A stretch of 64,000 nt of DNA from DAOUAM01 sp034433305 (GCA_034433305.1 DAOUAM010000095.1:1-64000); one strand, 5' to 3'. Positions 50,176 through 59,568 are shown, counted from the stretch's first letter. A program made the numbers and translations. The notes: generated from the letters alone by a model not told the origin.

Positions 50176-51117
50176 ATGGACTTCAAAGGCAAACAAGTGC
50201 TGGTGACTGGCGGCGCCGGGTTCATCGGCTCCCATCTGGTGGACAGGCTGGTGGCCGAAGGCGCCGACGTCACGGTGCTGGACGACCTTTCCTATGGCCG
50301 CGCCCAGAACCTCAACCCCAGAGCGCGTTTCCTCCAGGGCGACATACGCGACTACGACCGCGTCAGGGAGGCAGTGCGGGGCCAGCGGCTGGTGTTCCAC
50401 CTGGCGGCCTGCGCTACCACGAAAGAGTCAGCCATGGGCTGGGCCGACCCGGTGTATGACTACCAGGTCAACGCCCTGGGCACCCTCAACGTGCTGCGGG
50501 CCGTGGCCGAGGCCGGCTCCGGCGCCAGCGTCGTCTACGCCTCCAGCGCCGCCGTGTATGGCCACATCCGCTACACGCCCATAGACGAGGCGCACCCCAC
50601 CGAGCCGCTGTCGCCCTACGGCGTCAGCAAGCTGGCCGGGGAGAAGTACTGCCTGGCCTTCTTCCGCGAGCACGGCATCCCTGTTGTCATACTGCGCATC
50701 TTCAACTGCTACGGGCCGCGCCAGCCGCGCTACGTCATGCACGACTTCATCATGAAGCTGCAGCGCGACCCCAGCATGCTGAGCATCATAGGCGACGGCA
50801 GGCAGGCGCGGGACTTCTGCTATGTGGACGACGTCATTGACGCCTTCCTGCTGGCCTGCCAGAGCCACGGCGAGACTTTCAACATCGCCACGGGCGTCCC
50901 CACCACGGTGATGGCGGTGGCCGAGGCCATCAGGGCGGTCCTGTCGCCGGAGGCCAGGATCGTGAGCGAGGGCAGCACCTGGCGCGGCGACATCCCCGTG
51001 CTGCTGGGCGACGCCTCCAGGCTGCGCGCCCTGGGCTTCGCGCCCAAGGTGGACCTGGCAACGGGCATCAGGAGGCTGGTGGCCTCCTATGGCATTCCCG
51101 TACCCGTCGGGCGCTGA
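50176..51117 (+). CDS. NAD-dependent sugar-nucleotide epimerase
   Basis: 313-residue extended SDR. TGGAGFIGSHLVDRLVAEGA (motif at 11-18), LDDLSYGRAQNL (NAD ribose binding), SSAAVYGHIRYTPIDE and the catalytic YGVSK (Y148, K152) place it with UDP-glucose/UDP-GlcNAc/UDP-uronate 4-epimerases. It could turn UDP-glucuronate into UDP-galacturonate, or UDP-GlcNAc into UDP-GalNAc, for the polymer. AAGGAGG precedes the ATG. The end overlaps nothing; the GNAT gene starts 28 bases on. Confidence 0.88.
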   Translation: MDFKGKQVLVTGGAGFIGSHLVDRLVAEGADVTVLDDLSYGRAQNLNPRARFLQGDIRDYDRVREAVRGQRLVFHLAACATTKESAMGWADPVYDYQVNALGTLNVLRAVAEAGSGASVVYASSAAVYGHIRYTPIDEAHPTEPLSPYGVSKLAGEKYCLAFFREHGIPVVILRIFNCYGPRQPRYVMHDFIMKLQRDPSMLSIIGDGRQARDFCYVDDVIDAFLLACQSHGETFNIATGVPTTVMAVAEAIRAVLSPEARIVSEGSTWRGDIPVLLGDASRLRALGFAPKVDLATGIRRLVASYGIPVPVGR

Positions 51118-51145
51118 CAGAGAGCAGGAAGGAGGGCGGCAGAGC

Positions 51146-52198
51146 ATGACGCTGGCGCAGCAGTGGCAGGCCCGGGCCTACCAGCCCCAGGACGAGGCAT
51201 CGGTGACAGAGTTGCTCAGGCTGTCCCTGGGCGAGGACTCCCACGGGGCCGACCCGGCGGTGTGGCGCTGGAAGCACATGGACAACGTCTTTGGCCCCTC
51301 CTTCACCCGGCTGGCCTGCGGCCCGGACGGCCGGGTCATCGGCCTGAGGGCCTTCATGCAGTGGCGCTTGCAGATGGGTGACCGGACGCTGCGGGCCGTG
51401 CGCGCCGTGGACACTGCCACCCACCCGGACTTCCGCCGCATGGGCGTCTTCTCCGGCCTCACTAAAGGGCTGGTGGAGGACGTGCGCCAGGCGGGCGTGG
51501 ACCTGGTCTTCAACACTCCCAACCAGTACTCCCTGCCTGGCTACCTCAAGCTGGGCTGGCAACTGGTGGGCACCGTGCAGCCCCTGTTGCTGGTGCTGGA
51601 CCGCCTCCGCTTCTTCCCCAGGCTCATGGGCTACCAGATGCGGTACATCAGGCCACGGGCCTACGGTAGCCAGGAGTTCTTCTCCAGGCCGGTGCCCCAC
51701 GTAAGGGACATCCTCGACACAGCCGGGGGCGTGCAGCGACTCCTGGCCCGCGCCGGCCAGGTGGAGCAGGGCGCCGCCCTGGCTACACCCCGCTCCCTGG
51801 AGTACCTCAGATGGCGGTACGCCGCGCACCCTCGCATTGCCTACTACGGCCTTGCTGTGGGCGGCTACGACGGCCCGGCGGCCTGCGCCATCTTCCGCGC
51901 CAACAGCCGCTTCGGCCTGAAGGAGGTGGTGCTCTCGGAGGTGCTGCTGTCGGACAGGGACGAGGGCCTGGTGCGGCAGCTTGTGCGTCGGCTGAGGCAG
52001 GGCCTCAGGGCCGACTACCTGATTGCTTATGCCAGGGAAGGCTCCTTCCTGCGTGGCGCGCTGAGGCGCTGCGGCTTCTGGCCCGTGCCACGCTGGGGCA
52101 TGAAGCTGGTGGCCAGGCCCCTCGTCCCGGACCTGCCCATGGACCCGCTCCGCATGGAGAGCTGGGCGCTGGGCCTGGGAGACCTGGAGCTGTTTTGA
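51146..52198 (+). CDS. GNAT-family acyltransferase-like protein
   Basis: 350 residues. The N-terminal half is a GNAT fold: ARAYQPQDEASVTELLRLSL, WRWKHMDNVFGPSFTRLACG and VDTATHPDFRRMGVFSGLTK, the last being the acetyl-CoA pyrophosphate loop. The C-terminal half is a second, degenerate GNAT-like domain. Such two-domain proteins are common in polysaccharide loci and may acylate an amino sugar, but the acceptor is unknown. AGGAGGG lies before the ATG at 51146; the open frame to 51089 overlaps the epimerase. Confidence 0.75.
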   Translation: MTLAQQWQARAYQPQDEASVTELLRLSLGEDSHGADPAVWRWKHMDNVFGPSFTRLACGPDGRVIGLRAFMQWRLQMGDRTLRAVRAVDTATHPDFRRMGVFSGLTKGLVEDVRQAGVDLVFNTPNQYSLPGYLKLGWQLVGTVQPLLLVLDRLRFFPRLMGYQMRYIRPRAYGSQEFFSRPVPHVRDILDTAGGVQRLLARAGQVEQGAALATPRSLEYLRWRYAAHPRIAYYGLAVGGYDGPAACAIFRANSRFGLKEVVLSEVLLSDRDEGLVRQLVRRLRQGLRADYLIAYAREGSFLRGALRRCGFWPVPRWGMKLVARPLVPDLPMDPLRMESWALGLGDLELF

Positions 52199-52208
52199 GG
52201 TCGAGGCA

Positions 52209-53258
52209 ATGTCTGGTGGTTTCAACGAGGCACAGGCCATGACGGAGCAGAGAGGCAAGCCCATCTTCGTGGTCGGCACGTCGCGCAGCGGCACGACCCT
52301 CCTCCACCAGTTGCTGGCCTCCCACTCCCGGGTGGTGGGAGTCTACGAGACCAGCATCCTCCGGCGGGTGGACACCCGCAAGCGGTCCCTGGAGGCGGAG
52401 GTCAGGAAGATAGCCCGCAGTCGCGAGGAGGCCCGCATTGTGCTGGACTACTTCTCCAGGGCCTTCCAGGGGGTGCCGGCCAGGGAAGTGGACGCATACC
52501 GGTTCCTGGACGCCTACGGCCAGGCCCACTGCGCTCACTTCCGCCGTGTGGCCTACGTGGAGAAGACGCCTGTCCACGCCCACTTCGTCGCCGGCCTGCT
52601 GTCGCGGGTGCCCGACTCTCGCGTGGTCGTGGTGATGCGTGACCCACGCGCTATTGTAGCGTCTCGGCTGCGCACCCCCAGGATCAGCCGGGGCAAGGCC
52701 GCCCACCTGCCCAGGAAGGCGCAGTTCTACCTGAACCTCTCCTCGGTGATGTTCACCTTCCGGGAGCTGGACAGGTGGTCCCTGCCGCAAGGCCCCCAGG
52801 GAGAGCGCGTCAGCTTTGTCCGCTACGAGGACGTGGTGACCCGCCCGGAGGACACCCTGGCCGGCATCTTCCAGGCCCTGGGGCTGCCCTGGGAGCCTGT
52901 GCATACGCGGATACACCCGCTGGACTTGCGGCTGGAGGCCAGGGACAGGCTGGGCCTGATGAACTCCTCCTTTGGCAGGAAGCGCCTGGAGACCGTCACC
53001 AGCACGTCCCTGGTGAACTGGACAGGGACGCTTAGCCCCTCGGAGGCGGCCTTCACGGCGGCGTGCGTCTGGGGCCTGGGCCTGCGGTCTATCAAGGCGC
53101 TCTACCCAGCGCTGGCCGAGTGGGCGTCCGGCGGGCCGATGGTGCGGCTCATGGACGCCTTCTCCCGCGCCGACCACTACCTTTTCATGCGCAGGAACTT
53201 CAAGGCACTGGGCGTGCTGGAAGCCAACGGCAGGCCAGCCCAGGCGGTAGCGCGGTAG
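52209..53258 (+). CDS. Sulfotransferase 2 (PAPS-dependent)
   Basis: 349 residues. The 5'-phosphosulfate loop is GTSRSGTTLLHQLLASHS (about 23-40) and the 3'-phosphate motif is VVVMRDPRAIVAS (R144). VAYVEKTPVHAHFVAGLLSR between them is typical of the Sulfotransfer_3 group, which includes tyrosylprotein and carbohydrate sulfotransferases. It differs clearly from sulfotransferases 1 and 3. The ATG at 52239 (MTEQRGKPIF) is an alternative start. The next gene starts six bases after the stop. Confidence 0.87.
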   Translation: MSGGFNEAQAMTEQRGKPIFVVGTSRSGTTLLHQLLASHSRVVGVYETSILRRVDTRKRSLEAEVRKIARSREEARIVLDYFSRAFQGVPAREVDAYRFLDAYGQAHCAHFRRVAYVEKTPVHAHFVAGLLSRVPDSRVVVVMRDPRAIVASRLRTPRISRGKAAHLPRKAQFYLNLSSVMFTFRELDRWSLPQGPQGERVSFVRYEDVVTRPEDTLAGIFQALGLPWEPVHTRIHPLDLRLEARDRLGLMNSSFGRKRLETVTSTSLVNWTGTLSPSEAAFTAACVWGLGLRSIKALYPALAEWASGGPMVRLMDAFSRADHYLFMRRNFKALGVLEANGRPAQAVAR

Positions 53259-53264
53259 GCGACG

Positions 53265-54605
53265 ATGGTCCTGCTGGTGCTGCTGGCCGTTCTGGGGCTG
53301 CTGGCAGGCGCCCTCATTGGCCGCTTCGACTACGATATCCAGGGCTATATCCTGGTGTTGCTGGGGGGCGTGGCCCTCTTCGTCCTCCTGGTAATACCCA
53401 GGGTGGCGGCCAGTGATGGGCGGTGGTTCCTGCGGCTGGCGGTGCTGGCCCTCTTCGTCAAGATAGGCGCGTCCCTGTTCCGGCTGTACTGGGCCTTCGG
53501 AGTCAAGGGCGGGGCCGACGCGGCGCTGTACTTCAGGACGGGCCAGCGCGTGGCCACGGACTTGCGGCAACTGGACTTCCAGGGCGTGCTGGGCCTGACC
53601 GCGCCGGGCACCGACTTCATGCAGGCCGTCAGCGGCTTCGCCATGGCTATCATCGGGCCGACGCTGCCAGGGGCGTACCTGTTCTTTGCGCTGGCGGCCT
53701 TCCTGGGCGCCCTCCTCTACTACAAGGCCTTTCGCACGGCGTTCCCCGAGAGTAACCACAAGCTGTACGCGGCCCTCATATTCCTGTACCCGTCGTGGGT
53801 GTACTGGCCCAGCAGCCTGGGCAAGGACTCCTACATGGCGCTGATGATCGGGCTGTCGGCCTACGGCGTCGCGCTGGCCGTCTGCAAGCGAGCGCTGGCG
53901 GGCTGGCTGCTGGTGTGCGCCGGGCTGGCCGGCGCGGCCATGGTGCGCCCGCACGTGGCGGCCCTGCTGGCGGTGAGCATGGCCTTCCCCATGGCCCTCT
54001 ACCCGCCCTTCCGGGACCGGCGCGTCGCCATGCTGGCCCGCGTGGCCTCCATTGCGCTGGCCCTGGCCCTGGCCTGGTTGATGGTGGACAGGGCCGCCGA
54101 GTTCCTCAAGCTGGAGTCAACCTCCCTGGATGCGGGGCTGGAGCGGTACGACGAGTTACAGGACCGCGCCGCTCGTGGCGGGTCCTCCTTCACCCCGCCC
54201 GATATCACCAACCCGCTGGAGGTGCCCATGGCCGTGGCCACAGTCTTGTTCCGGCCCTTCCCCTGGGAGGCGCCCAACCTGGCGGCGCTGGTGCTGTCCC
54301 TGGAAGGCGTTATGTTCGCCAGCGTGCTGCTCTGGCGCCTGGGGTCCATCCGGAAGGCCATATTTCACGTATTCTCCAACCCGTATCTCGTGTTTGTCCT
54401 GGTGTACATCATCCTCTTTATTCCGGTGTTCACCACCATGGGCAACTTCAGCCTGCTTGGCCGGCAGCGGCTCCAGCTCTTGCCCCTGGTGTTCATGCTG
54501 GTAGCCTATGAGGCCCAGCGCAGGAAAGCTGAAAGCCCGCAGAGGGTTGCCAGCGGCCCACGGCCTCAGCAGACCGCCATGCCGGGACATCTGTCGTCGG
54601 GCTGA
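53265..54605 (+). CDS. Multi-pass membrane protein, candidate polysaccharide polymerase (Wzy)
   Basis: 446 residues, about ten membrane helices, with a large periplasmic loop (KGGADAALYFRTGQRVATDL) and the conserved-looking PSWVYWPSSLGKDSYMALMI. No sequence motif proves a family; Wzy polymerases are poorly conserved and this topology and its place between a sulfotransferase and other locus genes fit one. A GT-C-like mannosyltransferase or an unknown membrane enzyme is possible. The C-terminal tail is short and hydrophilic. The next start lies one base after the stop. Confidence 0.6.
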   Translation: MVLLVLLAVLGLLAGALIGRFDYDIQGYILVLLGGVALFVLLVIPRVAASDGRWFLRLAVLALFVKIGASLFRLYWAFGVKGGADAALYFRTGQRVATDLRQLDFQGVLGLTAPGTDFMQAVSGFAMAIIGPTLPGAYLFFALAAFLGALLYYKAFRTAFPESNHKLYAALIFLYPSWVYWPSSLGKDSYMALMIGLSAYGVALAVCKRALAGWLLVCAGLAGAAMVRPHVAALLAVSMAFPMALYPPFRDRRVAMLARVASIALALALAWLMVDRAAEFLKLESTSLDAGLERYDELQDRAARGGSSFTPPDITNPLEVPMAVATVLFRPFPWEAPNLAALVLSLEGVMFASVLLWRLGSIRKAIFHVFSNPYLVFVLVYIILFIPVFTTMGNFSLLGRQRLQLLPLVFMLVAYEAQRRKAESPQRVASGPRPQQTAMPGHLSSG

Positions 54606-54606
54606 G

Positions 54607-55482
54607 ATGTCTGGAGTCCATACCATAGAAAAGGCCAGGGCCGGCGTCGGCATGGCTAGCCGCCTTCGGGCGCTGGGCCTGTGGCTGGGGCTGCTGCTGA
54701 CTGTGCTGGGACTCTCCGGGGCTGCGTACCTGTACGCCTTCTACGTTGCCGAGAACGCCAGGGCCATGGCCGCCTTCTCCGACAGCCTGTCCAGCTACGA
54801 AGACGCGAAGCCGACGCCCGAGGGGCTGGTCGCGCTGTCCCACCAGGTCTGCCTGCTGGACACGCGCATCGGCAATCTGGAGTCTTTCCTTCAGCCGGTC
54901 TCCAGGACCATAGCCGAGGGGGGCTGGTGCGGCAACTACGTCCGCGTGTTCCTGCTCCTGGCCCACTCCCAGGGCTATCGCGCCCAGATGCTCCACCTGC
55001 GCGCGGGCAACCGCTCCCACACCATGGCCGAGGTCTTCTACGAGGGCAGGTGGCGGGCCGTGGACCCCTTCTTCAACCTGGTGTACCGCCGGCCGGACGG
55101 CGAGCTGGCGACCTACGAGGACATTCAGCGTGACCCTGGCCTGAGCCTGGCCCCGGCCTTCACGGGCGAGCTTGATGGGCCAGCGCTGGCAGGGGTATAC
55201 CGCCGGTACGTGCCCATATTCCCCGCCCTTTTCACAGACGCCTCGAAGCCTGACTGGAGGCTGGATGGCAGCAGTCTCTATCACACGGGCATCCTGCTGC
55301 TGAACTATCCGCTGTCCCTGGCCTACGACGGGCCTCGTCGCGCGGCCGTGCCCTACTGGCTGTACCGGCCCGAGTTGCTGGGAATTTACGTCTGCCTGGT
55401 GGTATCCGGCGCGGGCGTCGCCGTGACCGGCATATGGCTGCTGACGAGGACGCGCGGCCGGCGGGTGGAAGTCCATGAGTGA
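54607..55482 (+). CDS. Membrane-anchored transglutaminase-like protein
   Basis: 291 residues. An N-terminal membrane helix (LGLWLGLLLTVLGLSGAAYL) and a C-terminal helix near 265-285 flank an extracytoplasmic transglutaminase-like domain. Its catalytic triad is visible: cysteine in GGWCGNYVRVFLLLA, histidine in RSHTMAEVFYEGRW and aspartate in AVDPFFN. Such domains act as proteases, amidases or acyltransferases; several polysaccharide-secretion loci carry one of unknown role. The ATG at 54607 follows the previous stop directly. The end overlaps the next gene by eight bases. Confidence 0.78.
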   Translation: MSGVHTIEKARAGVGMASRLRALGLWLGLLLTVLGLSGAAYLYAFYVAENARAMAAFSDSLSSYEDAKPTPEGLVALSHQVCLLDTRIGNLESFLQPVSRTIAEGGWCGNYVRVFLLLAHSQGYRAQMLHLRAGNRSHTMAEVFYEGRWRAVDPFFNLVYRRPDGELATYEDIQRDPGLSLAPAFTGELDGPALAGVYRRYVPIFPALFTDASKPDWRLDGSSLYHTGILLLNYPLSLAYDGPRRAAVPYWLYRPELLGIYVCLVVSGAGVAVTGIWLLTRTRGRRVEVHE

Positions 55483-56446
55483 GCTACTGCGCAGGGGCGT
55501 TTTCCTGCTCTCGATAGATACCGAGCTGGCCTGGGGAGGAGTACACAACGGCTCCTTCGTCCGCCGGCGGCGCATGCTGGAGCAGGCCAGGAGCGTCATA
55601 GCCCGCCTGCTGGGCCTGCTGGAGCGGCACGAGATAAGGGCCACCTGGGCCATCGTCGGGCACCTGTTCCTGGACGGTTGCAGGCCCCGCCACGGCCTCA
55701 AGCACCCCGAGATCGTGAGGCCATCCTATGCCTGGTACTCGGGCGACTGGTTCCAGCACGACCCCTGCACCGACGCCCGGCGGGACCCGCTGTGGTACGG
55801 CCCGGACATAGTGGAGGCCGTGCTGGGCTGCCGCGTGCCGCAGGAGGTCGGCTCCCACGGGTTCTCCCACATAATCGTGGGCGACCCCGGTTGCGGCCGG
55901 GCATGCTTCGCCTCGGAGCTTAAGGCCAGCCTGGAGGCGGCCAGGCCCTGGGGCATACCCCTGCGCTCCTTCGTGTTCCCGCGCAACTCCATCGGGCACC
56001 TGGACGTGCTGGCCGCCAACGGTTTCACCGCCTTCCGCGGCCTCGCCCCGGGACAGGAAGGGCGTGGAAGGGTGTCTGGCCTGCTGTTCAACGTGCTGCC
56101 CCTGACCGTCGTGGCCCAGCCCAGGAGGGTCCACGGACTCTGGGACCTGCCGGCCACCGACTTCTACCTGCACCGTGAGGGCTACGCCCACGGGGTGCCC
56201 ATGGCCCTGCGTGTCCGCAAGGCTGTTGCAGGGCTGAGGCGTGCTGCGTCGCAGGCGTCCATATTCCACCTCTGGTTCCACCCCTTTAACCTGGCCAGCG
56301 ATGCCGAGGCCCTGCTGGGCGGACTGGATGCCATCTTCCGTGAGGCCGCCAGGCTGCGGGGCCAGGGTGTGCTGGACAACCTGACCATGGGAGAGCTGGC
56401 CCAGCGCCTGGACGCGCTGGCCGTAGAAAGGACCGGGGCCACGTGA
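55475..56446 (+). CDS. NodB-type polysaccharide deacetylase
   Basis: 323 residues. LLSIDTELAWGG carries the metal aspartate, and GSHGFSHIIVG the HxxxH pair, as in carbohydrate esterase family 4. ATWAIVGHLFLDG and FRGLAPGQ are further core elements, and FHLWFHPFNL near the end is the last catalytic motif. It lacks a signal peptide. It would remove N-acetyl groups from an amino sugar. Beside sulfotransferases this could open the amine to N-sulfation, as happens in heparan sulfate synthesis, but that is a hypothesis. It ends by overlapping the next start. Confidence 0.82.
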   Translation: MSELLRRGVFLLSIDTELAWGGVHNGSFVRRRRMLEQARSVIARLLGLLERHEIRATWAIVGHLFLDGCRPRHGLKHPEIVRPSYAWYSGDWFQHDPCTDARRDPLWYGPDIVEAVLGCRVPQEVGSHGFSHIIVGDPGCGRACFASELKASLEAARPWGIPLRSFVFPRNSIGHLDVLAANGFTAFRGLAPGQEGRGRVSGLLFNVLPLTVVAQPRRVHGLWDLPATDFYLHREGYAHGVPMALRVRKAVAGLRRAASQASIFHLWFHPFNLASDAEALLGGLDAIFREAARLRGQGVLDNLTMGELAQRLDALAVERTGAT

Positions 56447-57714
56447 AGAAGCAAGCTGGCGTCATAGGTCTGGGCTACGTTGGCCTGCCCCTGGCCCTGG
56501 AGCTGTGCAGGGCAGGGTACAGGGTCGTCGGCGTTGACGTGGACGGCGCGCGCGTGGCGTCCCTCGCCCGTGGCCGCTCCTACATAGGCGACGTGCCAGA
56601 CGAAAAGGTAAAGGCGCTGGTGGACGGCGGCGCGCTGCTGCCCACCACGGACTACCAGGAGTTGCGGGCCGTGGAGGCCATGAGCATCTGCGTGCCCACA
56701 CCGCTGCGCAAGACCCGCGACCCGGACATTTCCTTCGTTGCCGACGCCGCCGAGAAGGTGGCCGCTGTCTTGCGGCCCGGCCAGGTGGTCATCCTGGAGA
56801 GCACGGTCTTCCCGGGGGCGACGGAAGAGCTGGTGGCACCCATCCTGGAGCGCGGCGGCATGAGGGCAGGCCTGGACTTCTACCTGGCCTTCTCGCCAGA
56901 GCGCATAGACCCGGGCAATGCCCGATTCCCGCCGCGCTCCATCCCCAAGCTGGTGGGCGGCATAAACGAGGCGTCCACGCGCGCGGCCGTGGAGTTCTAT
57001 AGCCAGGTCTTTGACCGGGTGGTGCCCATGGCCTCGGCCAAAGAGGCCGAGATGGCCAAGCTGCTGGAGAACACCTTCCGCGCCGTCAACATCGGCCTGG
57101 TCAACGAACTGGCCATCCTGGCACACCAGATGGGCGTGAGCATCTGGCGGGTCATCGAGGCGGCCTCCACCAAGCCCTTCGGCTTCATGCCCTTCTACCC
57201 AGGCCCCGGCTGGGGCGGCCACTGCATCCCCGTAGACCCGGTTTACCTGTCCTGGAAGGCCAGGGCCGAGGGTGGCGACACGGGCTTCATTGACCACGCC
57301 GTGTCTGTCAACAACCGGATGCCCGGCTACGTGGTGGGCCGCATCGTGGACCTGCTCAACGAGCAGGGCAGCCCCATCAGAGGCTCGCATGTGCTGCTGC
57401 TGGGCGTGGCCTACAAGCGGGACGTGGCCGACGTGCGGGAGTCCCCCGCCCTGGCCATCCTCTCCCTGCTCCGGCAGAAGGGCGCCCGGGTGTCCTACCA
57501 TGACCCGCTGGTGCCCGTGCTGGAGCACGAAGGCCGCTGGGAGTCGCAGCCCCTGGACGCCCAGGCGCTGGCACACCAGGACTGCGTGGTGATAGCCACC
57601 GACCACTCCTGCGTTGACTACGAGCTTGTCGCCAGGCACTCGCGCCTGGTCTTCGACACCCGCAACGCCACCAGCCGGCTCAAGGGTGGCTATCCCAACA
57701 TATGGCTATTGTGA
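56443..57714 (+). CDS. UDP-N-acetyl-hexosamine 6-dehydrogenase (WbpA/WecC-like)
   Basis: 423 residues. AGVIGLGYVGLPLALELCRA, ICVPTPLRKTRDPDISFV, ESTVFPGATEELV and SPERIDPGNARF are typical of the WbpA/WecC branch, which makes UDP-N-acetyl-hexosaminuronic acids. The catalytic cysteine is C261 in GWGGHCIPVDPVYL, and GVAYKRDVADVRESPA closes the C-terminal domain. It is only distantly related to the dehydrogenase at 42375, so the locus has two ways to make acidic sugars. GTG start, overlapping the deacetylase stop. Confidence 0.88.
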   Translation: MKKQAGVIGLGYVGLPLALELCRAGYRVVGVDVDGARVASLARGRSYIGDVPDEKVKALVDGGALLPTTDYQELRAVEAMSICVPTPLRKTRDPDISFVADAAEKVAAVLRPGQVVILESTVFPGATEELVAPILERGGMRAGLDFYLAFSPERIDPGNARFPPRSIPKLVGGINEASTRAAVEFYSQVFDRVVPMASAKEAEMAKLLENTFRAVNIGLVNELAILAHQMGVSIWRVIEAASTKPFGFMPFYPGPGWGGHCIPVDPVYLSWKARAEGGDTGFIDHAVSVNNRMPGYVVGRIVDLLNEQGSPIRGSHVLLLGVAYKRDVADVRESPALAILSLLRQKGARVSYHDPLVPVLEHEGRWESQPLDAQALAHQDCVVIATDHSCVDYELVARHSRLVFDTRNATSRLKGGYPNIWLL

Positions 57715-57739
57715 AGGTACCAGTAAACGCTTCATCACC

Positions 57740-58573
57740 ATGACCACAGTCCTTCCCAACTTCCTCATCATAGGCGCCATGCGCTCGGGCACTACCTCGC
57801 TGGTGCACTACCTCCGTGGTCACCCCGAGGTGTTCATGTCGCGCAAGAAGGAAGTCCACTACTTCGACCAGGAGTTCCAGCGCGGGCCGGGCTGGTATGC
57901 CAGGTGGTTCGCTGGCGCCAACGGCCAGCGCGCCATAGGCGAGGCGACGCCGGCCTACATGTACTGCCCGGAGGCCACGGCACGCATGGCCCAGGTCATC
58001 CCCGGTGCCAGGCTCATCGCCATCCTCAGGGACCCGGTGGACCGCGCCTATTCCCACTACTGGCATAACCGGGTGCGCGGCAAGGAGGCCCTGGAGTTCG
58101 CCGACGCCATCGCCGCCGAGCCGGAGCGCCTGGCCAGCGGCCCCGATGGGCGCTCCACCTACTCCTACCTCGACCGCGGGCGCTACCTGGCGCAGCTCCT
58201 CCACGTCTGCCGCTACTTCCCCAGGGATGCGCTGCTGGTGGTCCTGTTCGAGGAGCTGCGCGACTCGCCGGTGGAGGCGTTCCAGGTAGTGTGCCGGTTC
58301 CTGGGCGTGGACCCTTCCTTCGTGCCGTCCAACGTGGGCGAGCCTACCAACTACTACGCCGCCTTCCGCTCCGTCGCCTACAGGAAGCTGGTGCGCGGCA
58401 TGCCCTTCCTGCCCAGGTGGGCCAGGACGGCGCTGAAGAAGCTCAACGTCCAGCACTCTACCTATCCCAGAATGGACCCGGCCCTGCGAGCGCGGCTGCA
58501 ACAGTCCTTCGCCCAGGACAACGCGGCCCTGGCGGCCTGGCTGGGGCGGGACCTGTCGGCATGGAGCGCGTAA
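57740..58573 (+). CDS. Sulfotransferase 3 (PAPS-dependent)
   Basis: 277 residues. 5'-phosphosulfate loop GAMRSGTTSLVHYLRGHPE (R15), 3'-phosphate motif RDPVDRAYSHYWHN (R97). It is a close paralogue of sulfotransferase 1 at 45357 (same YFDQEF/YFDRLL, EATPAYMY/EATPDYMY, DNAALAAWLGRDLS), lacking only the N-terminal 30 residues. I chose the ATG at 57740; the frame runs back into the dehydrogenase gene. First of four consecutive sulfotransferase genes. Confidence 0.9.
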   Translation: MTTVLPNFLIIGAMRSGTTSLVHYLRGHPEVFMSRKKEVHYFDQEFQRGPGWYARWFAGANGQRAIGEATPAYMYCPEATARMAQVIPGARLIAILRDPVDRAYSHYWHNRVRGKEALEFADAIAAEPERLASGPDGRSTYSYLDRGRYLAQLLHVCRYFPRDALLVVLFEELRDSPVEAFQVVCRFLGVDPSFVPSNVGEPTNYYAAFRSVAYRKLVRGMPFLPRWARTALKKLNVQHSTYPRMDPALRARLQQSFAQDNAALAAWLGRDLSAWSA

Positions 58574-59568
58574 GCACACAGCCAGGGGCAGGGGTGGTGA
58601 TGCAGCCTGCCGTCCCTGGGATGAGGCCGATTTTCGTCGGGGGCTGCGAGCGCAGCGGCACCACGCTGCTGGGCGCCATGCTGGGCGCTCACCCGGCCTG
58701 CCTGTGCATCCCCGAGATGCCCTTCAAGCTCAACATCCTGCGCCAGTGGGACTGGGATGGCAATACTCCCGAGGCGCGCCTGGTCTCCAGGTGGCTTTCC
58801 CGCAACTGGAGGTTCCGCATCTGGGGCCTGGACCTGGGCCAGGAGCAGTGGCCCGCCGAGAGGCCGGGCTACCGCCAGACAGTGGAGTTCCTGGTGGCGG
58901 CCTATGGGCGCAGAGTGGGCAAGCCAGGCCCTCAGGTGTGGGTTGACCACACGCCCGCCAACGTGCGGGCGGCCTGCACCCTCTTCCAGCACTTCCCCGA
59001 TGCTCGCATGGTGCACATCGTCCGGGATGGCCGGGCCGTCGCCAACTCCATCATGCGCCTGGAGTGGGGGCCTAACGAGGTGGAGAGCGCCGCGCACTTC
59101 TGGATCGAGTCGCTGGCCTGGGGCCTGGCCGCCGAGGCCAGGTGGCCGGAGCGCGTCATCAGGGCCAGGTACGAGGACCTGGTCAGCGACCCCGAGGGCG
59201 CGCTGAAGCAGCTCTCGCCTCGGCTTGGCCTGGACTACCAGCCGGAGATGGCCGCCGCCTCGGGCTTCCGCGTCCCCAGGTACACGGCGGCGCAGCATGC
59301 CCTGGTGGGGGCCAGGCCAGACCCCAGCCGCCTCGACGCCTGGCGTGGCGAGCTTTCGCCCAGGCAGACCGAGGTCTTCGAGAGCATGGCCGGCGAGTTG
59401 CTGTGCTACCTGGGCTACGAGCCTGTGTTCGGGCCGCGGGCCAGACGGCCGACCCTGTCGGAGCGCCTGGCTTCCAGGCTCAGGGACAACGCCAGGAAGG
59501 CCATCAACGCATACCGCCAGCGGCGTCGCATTCGCAGCGCCCTGGACGGCAAGGGAGGGCAGCAGTGA
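58561..59568 (+). CDS. Sulfotransferase 4 (PAPS-dependent)
   Basis: 335 residues. PIFVGGCERSGTTLLGAMLG provides the 5'-phosphosulfate loop (near 24-43), and MVHIVRDGRAVANSIMR (R155) the 3'-phosphate site. VWVDHTPANVRAACTLFQHF is the Sulfotransfer_3-type segment between them. It is related more to sulfotransferase 2 than to 1 or 3. The ATG at 58561 overlaps the previous stop; ATG codons at 58600 and 58621 also precede the motif. The next start overlaps its stop. Confidence 0.88.
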   Translation: MERVSTQPGAGVVMQPAVPGMRPIFVGGCERSGTTLLGAMLGAHPACLCIPEMPFKLNILRQWDWDGNTPEARLVSRWLSRNWRFRIWGLDLGQEQWPAERPGYRQTVEFLVAAYGRRVGKPGPQVWVDHTPANVRAACTLFQHFPDARMVHIVRDGRAVANSIMRLEWGPNEVESAAHFWIESLAWGLAAEARWPERVIRARYEDLVSDPEGALKQLSPRLGLDYQPEMAAASGFRVPRYTAAQHALVGARPDPSRLDAWRGELSPRQTEVFESMAGELLCYLGYEPVFGPRARRPTLSERLASRLRDNARKAINAYRQRRRIRSALDGKGGQQ

